A stretch of DNA of 64,000 nt from Pseudorasbora parva (lineage: Eukaryota > Chordata > Actinopteri > Cypriniformes > Gobionidae), in the NCBI RefSeq assembly GCF_024679245.1, contig NC_090173.1:8280428-8344427 (forward strand), given 5' to 3'. How positions within the stretch are numbered: the first letter of the stretch is position 1; each line of letters begins with the position of its first letter. The position numbers and the translations under genes are program-made. The notes beneath the pieces are model-generated. The model had not been told where the DNA came from. It saw only the letters and a list, made by a program, of their open reading frames with translations, and did not search any database. Positions 60,801 through 64,000 of this stretch are shown here, piece by piece.

Positions 60801-63800
60801 TTTTCAGTACTACTGCAGTCAATTCCTAATAAAAAGTAAGATTTGCTCCTCAATGCAATTGTAATAGTAAGGTGGCTAGAGAGTCTGGAACATGATGAAA
60901 TGAAGAAAGGTTCCCTATAATTCACATGAAGAAAACATATATTACATTGGGGGACCCAGAACAATGATGTTGGAACGGTTCTCCTAACATAGTGTCTTTT
61001 TGTGTTGTATTTCATGCATCCGTGCTTCTCTTAGGTGTGAGAGATCTTTGTTCTGAACTGAACTGCTCTGAGAATGAACACTGTGGGATGAAAAATGGTG
61101 TTTATGGCTGTTTATGTAACGAGAACACATCCAATGCTGACTCTTTTGGTTGGTATTTTTTAACATATTTTTTTTCTTGGCATACATTTTTATTTTTATA
61201 ATTCTGACAATTTTTTGGACATTGTCTTTCAGATTTCTCAGAAACTTGTGAAAGCAGCTCTGGCTCCATGTCTGTGTCTCGCTGTCAGCTCTTTGAGGCT
61301 GGTTTTTCAGCTGATGCTTTACACCTCAATGATCCCAGCTGCAAAGGAACTGTCCAGAATGGCAGAGTGGAATTCCGTTTTGATAACGATGAACACATCT
61401 GTGGTACAAATCTTGTGGTAAGATTTACTATGTACACTCTATTTAAGATTCAAGCTGGATCTTCCCATCTGAGGAGTCAAACTCTCACTTGAAGAATCAA
61501 TCTGAAACTTCCAAAATGCCCTAAAAGACCTCTCTTGAGACTAGTTCCCTAATATCTGTGTTTTACTCTTCTGATGATGTTAGCCACTTTCACAGAAATC
61601 TTCAAGCCCTGTCTAATGATATGAATAAGCATTTGAATGGTAAACATATGTGACCAATCGGGGAGAGTAGGGACACAAGTCGGTTCTTGGGCATTGAGTT
61701 ATTCACAGATTCTGAAAGTGTATTCTTCAAATTGTGGCCATTAAAATGTAGGCATTTAAAAAAGTTTAAATGAGAGAAACAGCCTCTAAAGATTGTGCAG
61801 TACTCACCTGCTGGGAGTGACAATAGGGCTCATTTACATCTCATTTAGGTAAGCCCCGTAAAGCTGCATGGTTGCATAGCAATGACAGACGCAATGGGAA
61901 AAATCGTACCGCATACTATTAACAATAAAGAATAGCAGATGCTAACATTACCGTCTAAAAGCCCATTATAGTAATGGGGATTTTTGGCAAGTGGTACAAT
62001 GCTAACAATTACAATTAAAACGACAGTTAATTACGGGAAGGTCTAAACATGAGAGAACATGTAAGTGTTCTTAGAATGAACACAAAACGACAAACTTTGG
62101 TGTTTATGTAAACTCACCACATAAGAAACAGAAAAGTATTCTTGTAGATCTCCAATGAAATAAGTCGTTTGGGCACACTTTCTGTTTCCCGGGGGTCTTC
62201 TTTGTGGATGAACTGTGCCTCTGTTTGCTTCTAGATGTCAAATTTATATTTACATTTATGCATTCAGGCGATGCTTTTATCCAAAGCGACTTACAACTGA
62301 GGAGTACAGGAAGCGATCTGTCATGAAGAGGCGAAGAAACAAAAAAAGTGCCCTAAATACAAAGATTTGTATACAACTCAGAGTAGCAAAAACCTGAAAA
62401 GGGAGGGAAAAGAAAAAAAGTAGTGGAGGAAGAGTTTAAAAAATTTTACTCCAGTAATATATATTTTTTTTTTGAAAGAGTATGGTTGTACATAATGTCT
62501 TGAGAAAGCTTCTGGCTACAGGACTGTCTTCCATGCAGAGTTATCTTTTCCCCTTGTGTAAATACAGTCAAAGTTACGGATTTTCCCCATTTCTCTGTCT
62601 TTATCCCCATCAAATGTTACCATCGATATAGCCTCTGATATGTTATGCTCCAACTCTTCGGACATCAGTCCGGATCATACTTCCTCTTCTTCATCTTCAC
62701 TCAGTTGTAGATTAGGGTATTATTCAGTCGTATTATGCCGCTTTCGTCGCCTCTCAGATCATCTCTAGAGCCGGCCAGAGCGCTGCATGAATAATTATCC
62801 ACGCGTCCCTTGGAGGGCGGGGCAATAACAAAAGCCAGTATTAAAATACACACAGACAAAACAAGGCGATTTCAAACTCAAAATTTACGCTTTTAAATAT
62901 ACCAAAACTGCTATCTCAAAAATGGAGAGGCTTGTTCGTGATTTCAACTAACAGATTCTGCAAAAAAAAAGCATAAAATATGAAAATCTAATATTTTGAA
63001 GAAAAAAAAAAAAAACGCTGCTTCTTTCTCATTTTGCTCAAAAGTAGAGCTGCCGACTTCTGTCCCTTGTTTCCGGTTTATTTCCTGAATATCAAGGTAT
63101 ACCATCCTCATAACTTGCACCACAATTCTGTTGCAAGAATCGCTGCGTAATGGCACACAAATCGAGAAACTTATTGCAGAGCCAGTTGGCAGATCAACCA
63201 TCCTCCAAGTATTCGACGACTTTGGCTCTGCGGCGAGCATAATTTGCACAAATCTACATGATATATATATATATGTTTTTTTGTCTACAGGCCAATGGCA
63301 CACACTTCATCTATGATAACTTTATTCTGGGGACATCGATGTCAGAGCACCTCATTGGCAAAGAGAAAATTCTGACGCTTTCTTTCAGCTGTGCTTATCC
63401 TCAAACGCAAACACTTTCCATGAATGAGGAAATCAACCCACTGGAGAGGTGTGAAGCAATACACATTTCAGTTCATATACAGTACATTTTGATATGCAGA
63501 TGACAACATTTTCAATTAATGAATTCTCATTTTTTATGTGAACCAATCCTTTAAAAGTAAATATACTGTAAAAGTGTCAGAAAACTCTGTACCTATAAAA
63601 CAGGGTAATTCTAACACCGATCTATCCATCATTTTCAAAGCATTGTGCACAAGAGCCTTCCATCAGGTGAAGGCAGCTATCGGGTTCGGATGATTCCCTT
63701 CCAGGATGATGAGTTTATGCAGCCCTTCAATGGTAGTGTGGATGTAGAGCTCGACCAGGACATGCATGTGGAAGTTCGTGTCGAGGGGGTTGACAGCCGA

Positions 63801-63886
63801 CAGTTTGCCCTGGTGATGGACACGTGTTGGGCTACGCCTGTGAATGATCCCAATTACAATCTCCGCTGGGATCTCATTGTTCAAGA
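30749..63886 (+). CDS. uromodulin/GP2-like protein with eight D8C/D10C domains, mucin segments, EGF and ZP module (3' end outside window)
   Basis: Seventeen exons are supported: 30749-30806, 33348-33773, 37483-37872, 37971-38042, 38295-38684, 38810-39193, 39301-39483, 39837-40241, 40568-40957, 41041-41109, 41307-41699, 41789-42175, 42265-44613, 61035-61148, 61233-61417, 63291-63448, 63641-63886. All junctions up to the ZP module are phase 1, which allows in-frame exon duplication. About 2,199 residues are encoded before the edge. The order is: signal peptide, domains A-B, Ser/Thr linker, C-D, mucin exon, A-B, linker, C-D, long mucin exon, EGF-like domain, ZP-N and most of ZP-C. The domain motifs ([30 protein letters not shown]) are those of the uromodulin/GP2 D8C module. 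Family members are secreted or GPI-anchored, polymerise through ZP and bind bacterial adhesins by glycans; that role is inferred here. The ZP cleavage site and membrane anchor lie beyond the window. No frame break was found in any exon. Confidence 0.88.
30994..31236. mobile_element. palindromic short element in intron 1
   Basis: The left side AAAGGGATATTTCACCC...TTTATCTGCTTACC...CATCCAAGATGTAGGTGTG is mirrored by the right side CACACTTACATCTTGGATGC...GGCAGATAAACATAAC...GAAATATCC. About 240 bp, no coding capacity. Confidence 0.7.
31457..33092. mobile_element. hAT (Charlie-like) element carrying a Tc1 insertion
   Basis: Ends CAGTGTTTTTCAACC (31457) and GGTTGGAAACCACTG (33092) are an imperfect inverted pair typical of Charlie-like hAT elements. 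The middle is filled by the Tc1 relic, leaving only about 350 bp of the outer element. A matching 8-bp target duplication is not preserved. Confidence 0.55.
31737..33030 (+). pseudogene. Tc1/mariner transposon relic with broken transposase
   Basis: The transposase region starts with an ATG at 31943 ([15 protein letters not shown]) and meets an in-frame TAG soon after. Later segments read in more than one frame: [20 protein letters not shown] and [12 protein letters not shown] (helix-turn-helix and GRPR-like region), then shifted pieces to about 32868. The remaining sequence matches the teleost Tc1 pattern through TCTATATAAGGTCCCACAG upstream and CACTTTTTCC-type end sequence. Stops, frameshifts and loss of part of the catalytic region make it inactive. 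It lies in intron 1 of the uromodulin-like gene. Confidence 0.85.
33348..33773 (+). CDS. exon 2: D8C/D10C domain 1 (type A, cassette 1)
   Basis: 142 codons, phase 1 to 1. Starts [20 protein letters not shown]; shows [27 protein letters not shown] with an N-glycosylation sequon, [10 protein letters not shown] and ends MYCAG. It has six cysteines, lacking four that ten-cysteine siblings have. A tryptophan-rich insert ([12 protein letters not shown]) is unique to this copy. Confidence 0.85.
34505..34655. repeat. left arm of inverted repeat in the domain 1-2 intron
   Basis: CCCAGGATGGTAGGGGAAGG, TTCGTCTATGATTGGCTAG and TCTGTTTTGATCGTCTT recur inverted at 36712-36855. The arms enclose a TG-bearing repeat and a nested transposon. 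Confidence 0.75.
34877..35107. repeat. interspersed TG repeat, left part (split by a transposon)
   Basis: Carries a TG tract, GAGGACACAAATGTGTACG and GCAGAATGTTTCCTGTGATG, as at 6810-7094. It resumes after the insertion at 36634-36690 with GGGGATAGAAAATACGGTT. Confidence 0.75.
35108..36633. mobile_element. TA-target inverted-end element with CAACGT-rich subrepeats
   Basis: Ends CCCTGCTAACACA (left) and TGTGTTAGCTGGG (right) are inverted with one mismatch and are flanked by TA on both sides. The uninterrupted host repeat at about 7010-7040 reads straight across, confirming insertion. Near the left end a ~170-bp unit (with ACCTTCTCACAACGTTGTC and GATCTCTGAACGTCAG) is tandemly repeated. No transposase frame is present in its 1,526 bp. 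Confidence 0.75.
36712..36855. repeat. right arm of inverted repeat in the domain 1-2 intron
   Basis: Reverse complement of 34505-34655 with few differences. The following 36860-37230 holds no recognised feature. Confidence 0.75.
37483..37872 (+). CDS. exon 3: D8C/D10C domain 2 (type B, cassette 1)
   Basis: 130 codons, phase 1 to 1. Begins [20 protein letters not shown]; contains [36 protein letters not shown] and WCAGYC. Ten cysteines, the full set for this module. The sequon of the siblings is lost here (LNGPHP). Confidence 0.85.
37971..38042 (+). CDS. exon 4: Ser/Thr-rich linker (cassette 1)
   Basis: 24 codons, [19 protein letters not shown] then SSNTT, phase 1 to 1. It has a counterpart of 23 codons at 41041-41109 in cassette 2. 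Likely an O-glycosylated hinge between domains B and C. Confidence 0.75.
38295..38684 (+). CDS. exon 5: D8C/D10C domain 3 (type C, cassette 1)
   Basis: 130 codons. Starts [16 protein letters not shown]; has [28 protein letters not shown] (sequon absent), [12 protein letters not shown] and VYCAG. Six cysteines. The acceptor reads CTAGCAG, so a start at 38292, three bases earlier, would also stay in frame. Confidence 0.85.
38810..39193 (+). CDS. exon 6: D8C/D10C domain 4 (type D, cassette 1)
   Basis: 128 codons. Starts [20 protein letters not shown]; has [28 protein letters not shown] with a sequon, [22 protein letters not shown] and FCGAYCAG. Ten cysteines. Confidence 0.85.
39301..39483 (+). 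CDS. exon 7: short Thr/Pro-rich mucin-like segment
   Basis: 61 codons, phase 1 to 1. Opens [17 protein letters not shown], followed by runs of Thr and Pro ([17 protein letters not shown]) and closes [14 protein letters not shown]. Its opening and closing match the 783-codon exon at 42265-44613, so the two are paralogues of very different length. Confidence 0.8.
39837..40241 (+). CDS. exon 8: D8C/D10C domain 5 (type A, cassette 2)
   Basis: 135 codons. Starts [20 protein letters not shown], nearly the same as domain 1; [29 protein letters not shown] with a sequon, [15 protein letters not shown]. Six cysteines. It lacks the tryptophan-rich insert of domain 1. Confidence 0.85.
40568..40957 (+). 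CDS. exon 9: D8C/D10C domain 6 (type B, cassette 2)
   Basis: 130 codons. Starts [20 protein letters not shown], paralogous to domain 2. Has [13 protein letters not shown] with a sequon. Where domain 2 has REVC and RCC, this copy has REVQ and GSC, so it holds eight cysteines: one likely disulfide was lost as a pair. Confidence 0.85.
41041..41109 (+). CDS. exon 10: Ser/Thr-rich linker (cassette 2)
   Basis: 23 codons, [19 protein letters not shown] then PITL, phase 1 to 1; counterpart of 37971-38042. Confidence 0.75.
41307..41699 (+). CDS. exon 11: D8C/D10C domain 7 (type C, cassette 2)
   Basis: 131 codons. Starts [44 protein letters not shown] (sequon absent), [17 protein letters not shown]. 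The Cys that domain 3 has in EECSYY is Gly here (SQGSYY), leaving five cysteines and therefore one unpaired. Confidence 0.85.
41789..42175 (+). CDS. exon 12: D8C/D10C domain 8 (type D, cassette 2)
   Basis: 129 codons. Starts [48 protein letters not shown] with a sequon, [29 protein letters not shown]. Ten cysteines. The donor GCGCAA|gtgggc is weaker than those of its siblings. Confidence 0.8.
42265..44613 (+). CDS. exon 13: long Thr/Pro-rich mucin-like domain
   Basis: 2,349 bp, 783 codons, phase 1 to 1, no stop. Opens [20 protein letters not shown] and closes [14 protein letters not shown], as in the short mucin exon. The body is ACA and CCA codons with scattered Ala, Arg, Ile, Ser and Lys; units like [20 protein letters not shown] recur. 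There are no cysteines, so it should be an extended, heavily O-glycosylated spacer. A 777-bp segment from about 42424 is repeated from about 43201, still in frame. The frame is fixed by the splice phases; the Asn-rich frame (+) and Val/Leu-rich frames (-) are shadows. Confidence 0.85.
44614..45640. other. start of the 16.4-kb intron, nothing recognised
   Basis: AT-rich. Frames such as 44825-45130 show no domain. Confidence 0.4.
45720..45860. repeat. left arm of an inverted element split by an LTR insertion
   Basis: GAATGACACTTTAAGCACAA and AATGCAGCTTACTTGTTTAT, with GAGCTCGCG further on, recur inverted at 48800-48930. The LTR element at 45898-48762 sits in the middle. Confidence 0.7.
45898..46257 (-). 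repeat. 3' LTR of pol-less element, copy 2
   Basis: TGTCACGTCACAG to GCATGTGACA as read on +. It directly abuts the stop codon of the element's frame and a pyrimidine tract CCCCCTCCTT (polypurine tract on -). Confidence 0.85.
46258..48327 (-). CDS. repetitive proline/valine-rich protein of the LTR element, copy 2
   Basis: 689 residues from the ATG at 48327 ([18 protein letters not shown]); upstream in-frame codons reach into the LTR but the shared start is preferred. The N-terminal ~85 residues match copy 1 closely. Then come [14 protein letters not shown] decapeptides (interrupted twice by a Lys/Arg-rich [15 protein letters not shown] block), about 25 PPRRPALTA nonapeptides, APPWRPALP variants and a VPPVPPWP tail ending SLRRG. 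There is no enzymatic motif. The stop TAA directly abuts the LTR, as in copy 1. The frame is open over 2 kb in a very young insertion. Function unknown; a structural gag-like role is only a guess. Confidence 0.65.
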   Translation of the reverse strand: MELTRHLQVMRQVNSKYIRQQGAGVREFTCQFLIEVHHLYLNETEKAEVFNLCLDMPLSPMEVERMGTPDFWEFVEQLDSSPSRTRGWIAPVVPVPVAQAPVVSKRRRKRKAPSVPVLVVPVPVVPVLVVPVPVVPVPADRMPVVPVPADRVLVVPIPTDRIPVVPAVLKRRRRRKSPSVPIPVVSVPVVPVPVVPLLADRVPGVPVPVDRVPGVPVPVDRVSGVPVPVDRVPVDRVPVVPVPVDCVPVVPVPVDCVPGVPVPVDRVPGVPVPVDRVPGFPVPVDRVSGVPVPVDRVPVDRVLVVPVPVDCVPVVPVPVDCVPVAPVPVDRVPVVPVPVDRVPVVPVLVDSVQVDAAGQERPPRCPALTAPPRRPALSAPPRRPALTAPPRRPALTAPPRRPALTETPRRPALTAPPRRPALTAPPRRPALTAPPRRPALTAPPRRPALTTPPRRPALTAPPRRPALTAPPRRPALTAPPRRPAFTAPPRRPALTAPPRRPALTAPPRRPALPAALRRPARPAPLRRPARPAPLRRPALRAPLRRPAMPAPPWRPDLPAPPWRPALSAPPWRPALPAPPWLPELYGPPRPFELCGPPWPPELFVFLVPPLFTPPLSVPSLSVSPVPPLPPWSVPPVPPWPVPPVPPWPVPPVPPWPVPPVPPWPVPPVPPWSVPPVPSGASGSCSLRRG
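48403..48762 (-). repeat. 5' LTR of pol-less element, copy 2
   Basis: 360 bp with one noted difference from the other LTR (GGGATCATACAATG versus GGGATCAGACAATG). Confidence 0.85.
48800..48935. repeat. right arm of the inverted element split by the LTR insertion
   Basis: Inverted counterpart of 45720-45860. Confidence 0.7.
49378..50534. mobile_element. non-autonomous hAT-type element
   Basis: TAGGCATGTGCCGAT at the left is inverted as ATCGGCACATGTCTA at the right. Flanks CTTGCCAC and CTTGCCAA match 7 of 8. Subterminal ATCACGATAT/ATTATCGTGAT blocks are also inverted. No transposase frame; the open frames inside are short and unlike known proteins. Confidence 0.8.
51120..51896. mobile_element. 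inverted-end element
   Basis: AGGGCTGTCACTTTTG (left) and CAAAAATGACAGCCCT (right) are inverted. It contains a near-tandem direct repeat of CATTCGAAGATGACATGAAA at about 51141 and 51181. No coding capacity. Confidence 0.55.
51897..52439. other. AT-rich intron sequence
   Basis: Nothing recognised. Confidence 0.4.
52440..53110 (-). repeat. old teleost interspersed repeat, split by a SINE
   Basis: Inverted copy of the family at 60075-60215: ATTTATTTCTGTGATGCAAAGC, CAGTCTTCAGTGATCATGATCC and AACAGTTCTGCTGC. It is broken near 52616/52866 by the SINE. Confidence 0.65.
52624..52864 (-). mobile_element. tRNA-derived SINE
   Basis: On the minus strand the head carries a pol III A box (TGGCTCAGTGG, at 52854-52844) and B box (GGTTCAATCC, at 52809-52800) at tRNA-like spacing. 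The tail ends in AAAGCGCTTTGGATAAAAGC and CTATATAAATG. The flanks share TTATCA, and the older repeat around it reads through when the SINE is removed. The tRNA-like head is part of the SINE, not a tRNA gene. Confidence 0.8.
53532..53905 (-). repeat. 3' LTR of Gmr1-like element
   Basis: TG...CA ends. It contains a CT microsatellite and, on the minus strand, TATAAAACCTCGG (likely TATA box). Confidence 0.9.
53906..53922 (-). promoter_or_regulatory. polypurine tract of Gmr1-like element
   Basis: On the minus strand GGCGGTGGGGGTA immediately precedes the 3' LTR, the expected place for plus-strand priming. Confidence 0.6.
53930..54340 (-). pseudogene. reverse transcriptase, C-terminal part (separate frame)
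   Basis: Reads [20 protein letters not shown], then [10 protein letters not shown] with the catalytic YxDD box, and [15 protein letters not shown] at the thumb/connection boundary, where the frame runs into the purine tract and LTR. It is in a different frame from the upstream reverse transcriptase half, so a small deletion or insertion near 54340 breaks the polyprotein. The expected RNase H does not follow. Confidence 0.85.
54341..55968 (-). pseudogene. integrase and reverse transcriptase N-terminal part
   Basis: From the minus-strand start at 55968: integrase zinc finger (H16, H23, C53, C56), catalytic triad D85-D144-E180 (in [16 protein letters not shown] and [10 protein letters not shown]) with the usual 35-residue D-to-E spacing, then a chromodomain-like or GPF-type region ([20 protein letters not shown]). 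The reverse transcriptase fingers and palm follow ([36 protein letters not shown] with the first catalytic Asp). The reading frame is lost after TAFTTPFG. The frame continues to 54217 in non-homologous sequence. Confidence 0.88.
55916..57649 (-). CDS. gag-protease polyprotein of Gmr1-like element
   Basis: 577-residue frame starting [20 protein letters not shown] at 57649. Residues ~90-245 resemble the gag capsid from which the SCAN domain arose ([49 protein letters not shown]). A CCHC zinc knuckle [14 protein letters not shown] is near residue 320. The aspartic protease active site [11 protein letters not shown] is near residue 370. The end overlaps the integrase frame by 53 bp in another frame; the normal join appears to be lost just before [10 protein letters not shown], or is made by frameshifting. 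Confidence 0.85.
   Translation of the reverse strand: MTTPMPSASPFADIITALAALHQEQHQSMRVMRADQERRFEAIVRGQQEDRERFRSWFDREVRTEAAGLASAPVHVPLHKMGPQDDPEAFIDLFQKAAEACGWPRAQWPVHLIPLLTGEAQAAAQQLPVANLLEYEDLKRAIIQRVGRTPEQHRQRFRSLEWGEADRPFAVAQQLRDACRKWLLAGGSDVDHIVDLVVLEQLIARLPRKTADWVQCHRPTSLETAIHLAGDHLVACPGVGEPLLTSRSLSPPSVSPSRPIPLPRSRPPGPGPAGNSRAPPRGAELLGVGGDNGSGSTPSPRSFSNPLPAAGAPGRPGLACWRCGDPDHFVDRCPRMDIETMIRIPDVQRTTPDQAGEYQIPVSIKGGTYQALVDSGCNQTSIHQSLMQPGALDTSRMVKVRCVHGDVVEYPVVPVTIQFRGQKHSVEVAVSPHLRHPLSLGTDWPAFTALLGSLCVDAAWEKKARKGAVRVQLGETEPGPSATTPEEPSGIERLILSDRDDFPLEQSQDETLKNAFQQVRSIDGQSLQPALPVSYPYFAIIKDRLYRVTQDTQTKSRYNPIVSAKEPPGNAFPGGSL
57674..57691 (-). promoter_or_regulatory. primer binding site matching tRNA-Phe
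   Basis: TGGTGCCGAAACCCGGGA on the minus strand begins one base inside the 5' LTR. It is the exact complement of the 3' end of eukaryotic tRNA-Phe (TCCCGGGTTTCGGCACCA), recalled from known tRNA sequences. Confidence 0.75.
57693..58068 (-). repeat. 5' LTR of Gmr1-like element
   Basis: 376 bp, same as 53532-53905 apart from one extra CT unit in a microsatellite. Confidence 0.9.
59313..60073. mobile_element. probable non-autonomous DNA element
   Basis: Starts near AGGGGTACTTCAGCG and ends CGCTGAAGTAACTCTTT, an imperfect inverted pair. It contains GACTACAATTCCCAGAATGC. No transposase. Confidence 0.5.
60075..60215 (+). repeat. old teleost interspersed repeat
   Basis: AGCAGAACTGTTTCCGAC, ATTTCTGAAGGATCATGTGA, GAAGACTGGAGGAATGATAC and GCTTTGCATCACAGAAATAA; same family as 4090-4420 and 52440-53110. 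Confidence 0.65.
60216..61034. other. end of the long intron
   Basis: Nothing recognised apart from the acceptor tract CGTGCTTCTCTTAG before the EGF exon. Confidence 0.4.
61035..61148 (+). CDS. exon 14: EGF-like domain
   Basis: 38 codons, phase 1 to 1: [20 protein letters not shown] then [13 protein letters not shown]. Five of the usual six EGF cysteines fall in this exon in the C-x4-C-x5-C-x8-C-x-C order; the family normally has such a domain just before ZP. Confidence 0.8.
61233..61417 (+). CDS. exon 15: start of ZP-N
   Basis: Joins in phase 1 and ends in phase 0. Reads [20 protein letters not shown], then [17 protein letters not shown] and [12 protein letters not shown], with the first ZP-N cysteines and the conserved LxLNDPSC motif of uromodulin-type ZP modules. 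Confidence 0.85.
61418..63290. other. intron within ZP-N
   Basis: 1.9 kb. A short dispersed repeat (TTTACATTTATGCATTCAGG and TTTTATCCAAAGCGACTTAC, about 62247-62295) is present; otherwise nothing recognised. Confidence 0.5.
63291..63448 (+). CDS. exon 16: ZP-N end and linker
   Basis: Phase 0 to 2. [18 protein letters not shown], then [17 protein letters not shown] and EEINPLE. The NGT sequon and the FSCAYP motif are typical of ZP-N in this family. Confidence 0.85.
63641..63886 (+). CDS. exon 17: ZP-C, first part
   Basis: Phase 2 to 2. [20 protein letters not shown], then [20 protein letters not shown] and [20 protein letters not shown]. The donor is placed at CAAGA|gtaaat because the family continues past this point; reading on gives TAA one codon later, so a stop at 63888-63890 is the alternative. 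The rest of ZP-C, the cleavage site and the membrane anchor are outside the window. Confidence 0.8.
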
Positions 63887-63951
63887 GTAAATAAATGCTT
63901 CTTTTCTATTCCAAAAAGATCAATTTTATGTCATTGAATCATTTTTCCATC

Positions 63952-64000
63952 ACCAACAACATTAACACTAACAACATTAACACCAACAACATTAACACCA
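63952..64000 (+). repeat. 15-bp minisatellite running off the window
   Basis: Three units of the CAACATTAACACCAA type in the intron after exon 17, continuing past the right edge. Confidence 0.85.

Overview
The window is eukaryotic, almost certainly from a teleost fish and most likely a cyprinid-like one. It has split genes with GT-AG introns, long TG and ATT microsatellites, and a dense mix of fish repeats: Tc1, DIRS, a Gmr1-type Ty3/gypsy element, hAT and TTAA/TA-target elements, a tRNA-derived SINE, and the short element ending in GTTCACCCAAAAATG that is common in cyprinids. Nothing prokaryotic is present. All calls were made by reading the sequence; no database was searched.

Layout. 1-6184: a 1.2-kb inverted repeat (arms 1-1227 and 4958-6184) around a 3.7-kb core that holds one exon-like sequence. 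6185-7333: repeats with two TG tracts. 7388-9587: a complete four-exon Ly6/uPAR (three-finger, GPI-anchored) gene on the + strand, with a hAT-type element in its last intron. 9664-12066: spacer with a 33-bp minisatellite. 12067-14306: a pol-less LTR element encoding a proline-rich repetitive protein, inserted in a TTAA-flanked element. 14455-18858: AT-rich spacer with two adjacent strong hairpins. 18868-20110: a decayed DIRS reverse transcriptase/RNase H. 20457-30315: a 9.9-kb tandem array of about 31-33-bp units organised as three higher-order copies of a 3.19-kb block.

30749 to beyond the right edge: one large + strand gene of the uromodulin/GP2 family. Seventeen exons with compatible phases encode a signal peptide, eight D8C/D10C-type domains, two Thr/Pro-rich mucin-like segments, an EGF-like domain and most of a ZP module, about 2,200 residues before the window ends. 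The eight domains are two copies of a four-domain cassette (A-B-C-D plus mucin exon), so a roughly 5-6-kb block of exons was duplicated in tandem. Such proteins are secreted, polymerise through the ZP module and display glycans that trap bacteria; here the display part is greatly expanded.

The long introns of this gene are full of transposons. The first intron has a Tc1 inside a hAT-like element. The intron between domains 1 and 2 has a TA-target element nested in an older repeat. The 16.4-kb intron between the mucin exon and the EGF exon has a second, very young copy of the pol-less LTR element (45898-48762), a hAT element, a SINE inside an older repeat, and a Gmr1-like LTR retrotransposon (integrase before reverse transcriptase, SCAN-like gag, tRNA-Phe primer site, RNase H missing) nested in a hAT element with a perfect 8-bp target duplication. 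Both LTR elements lie antisense to the host gene.
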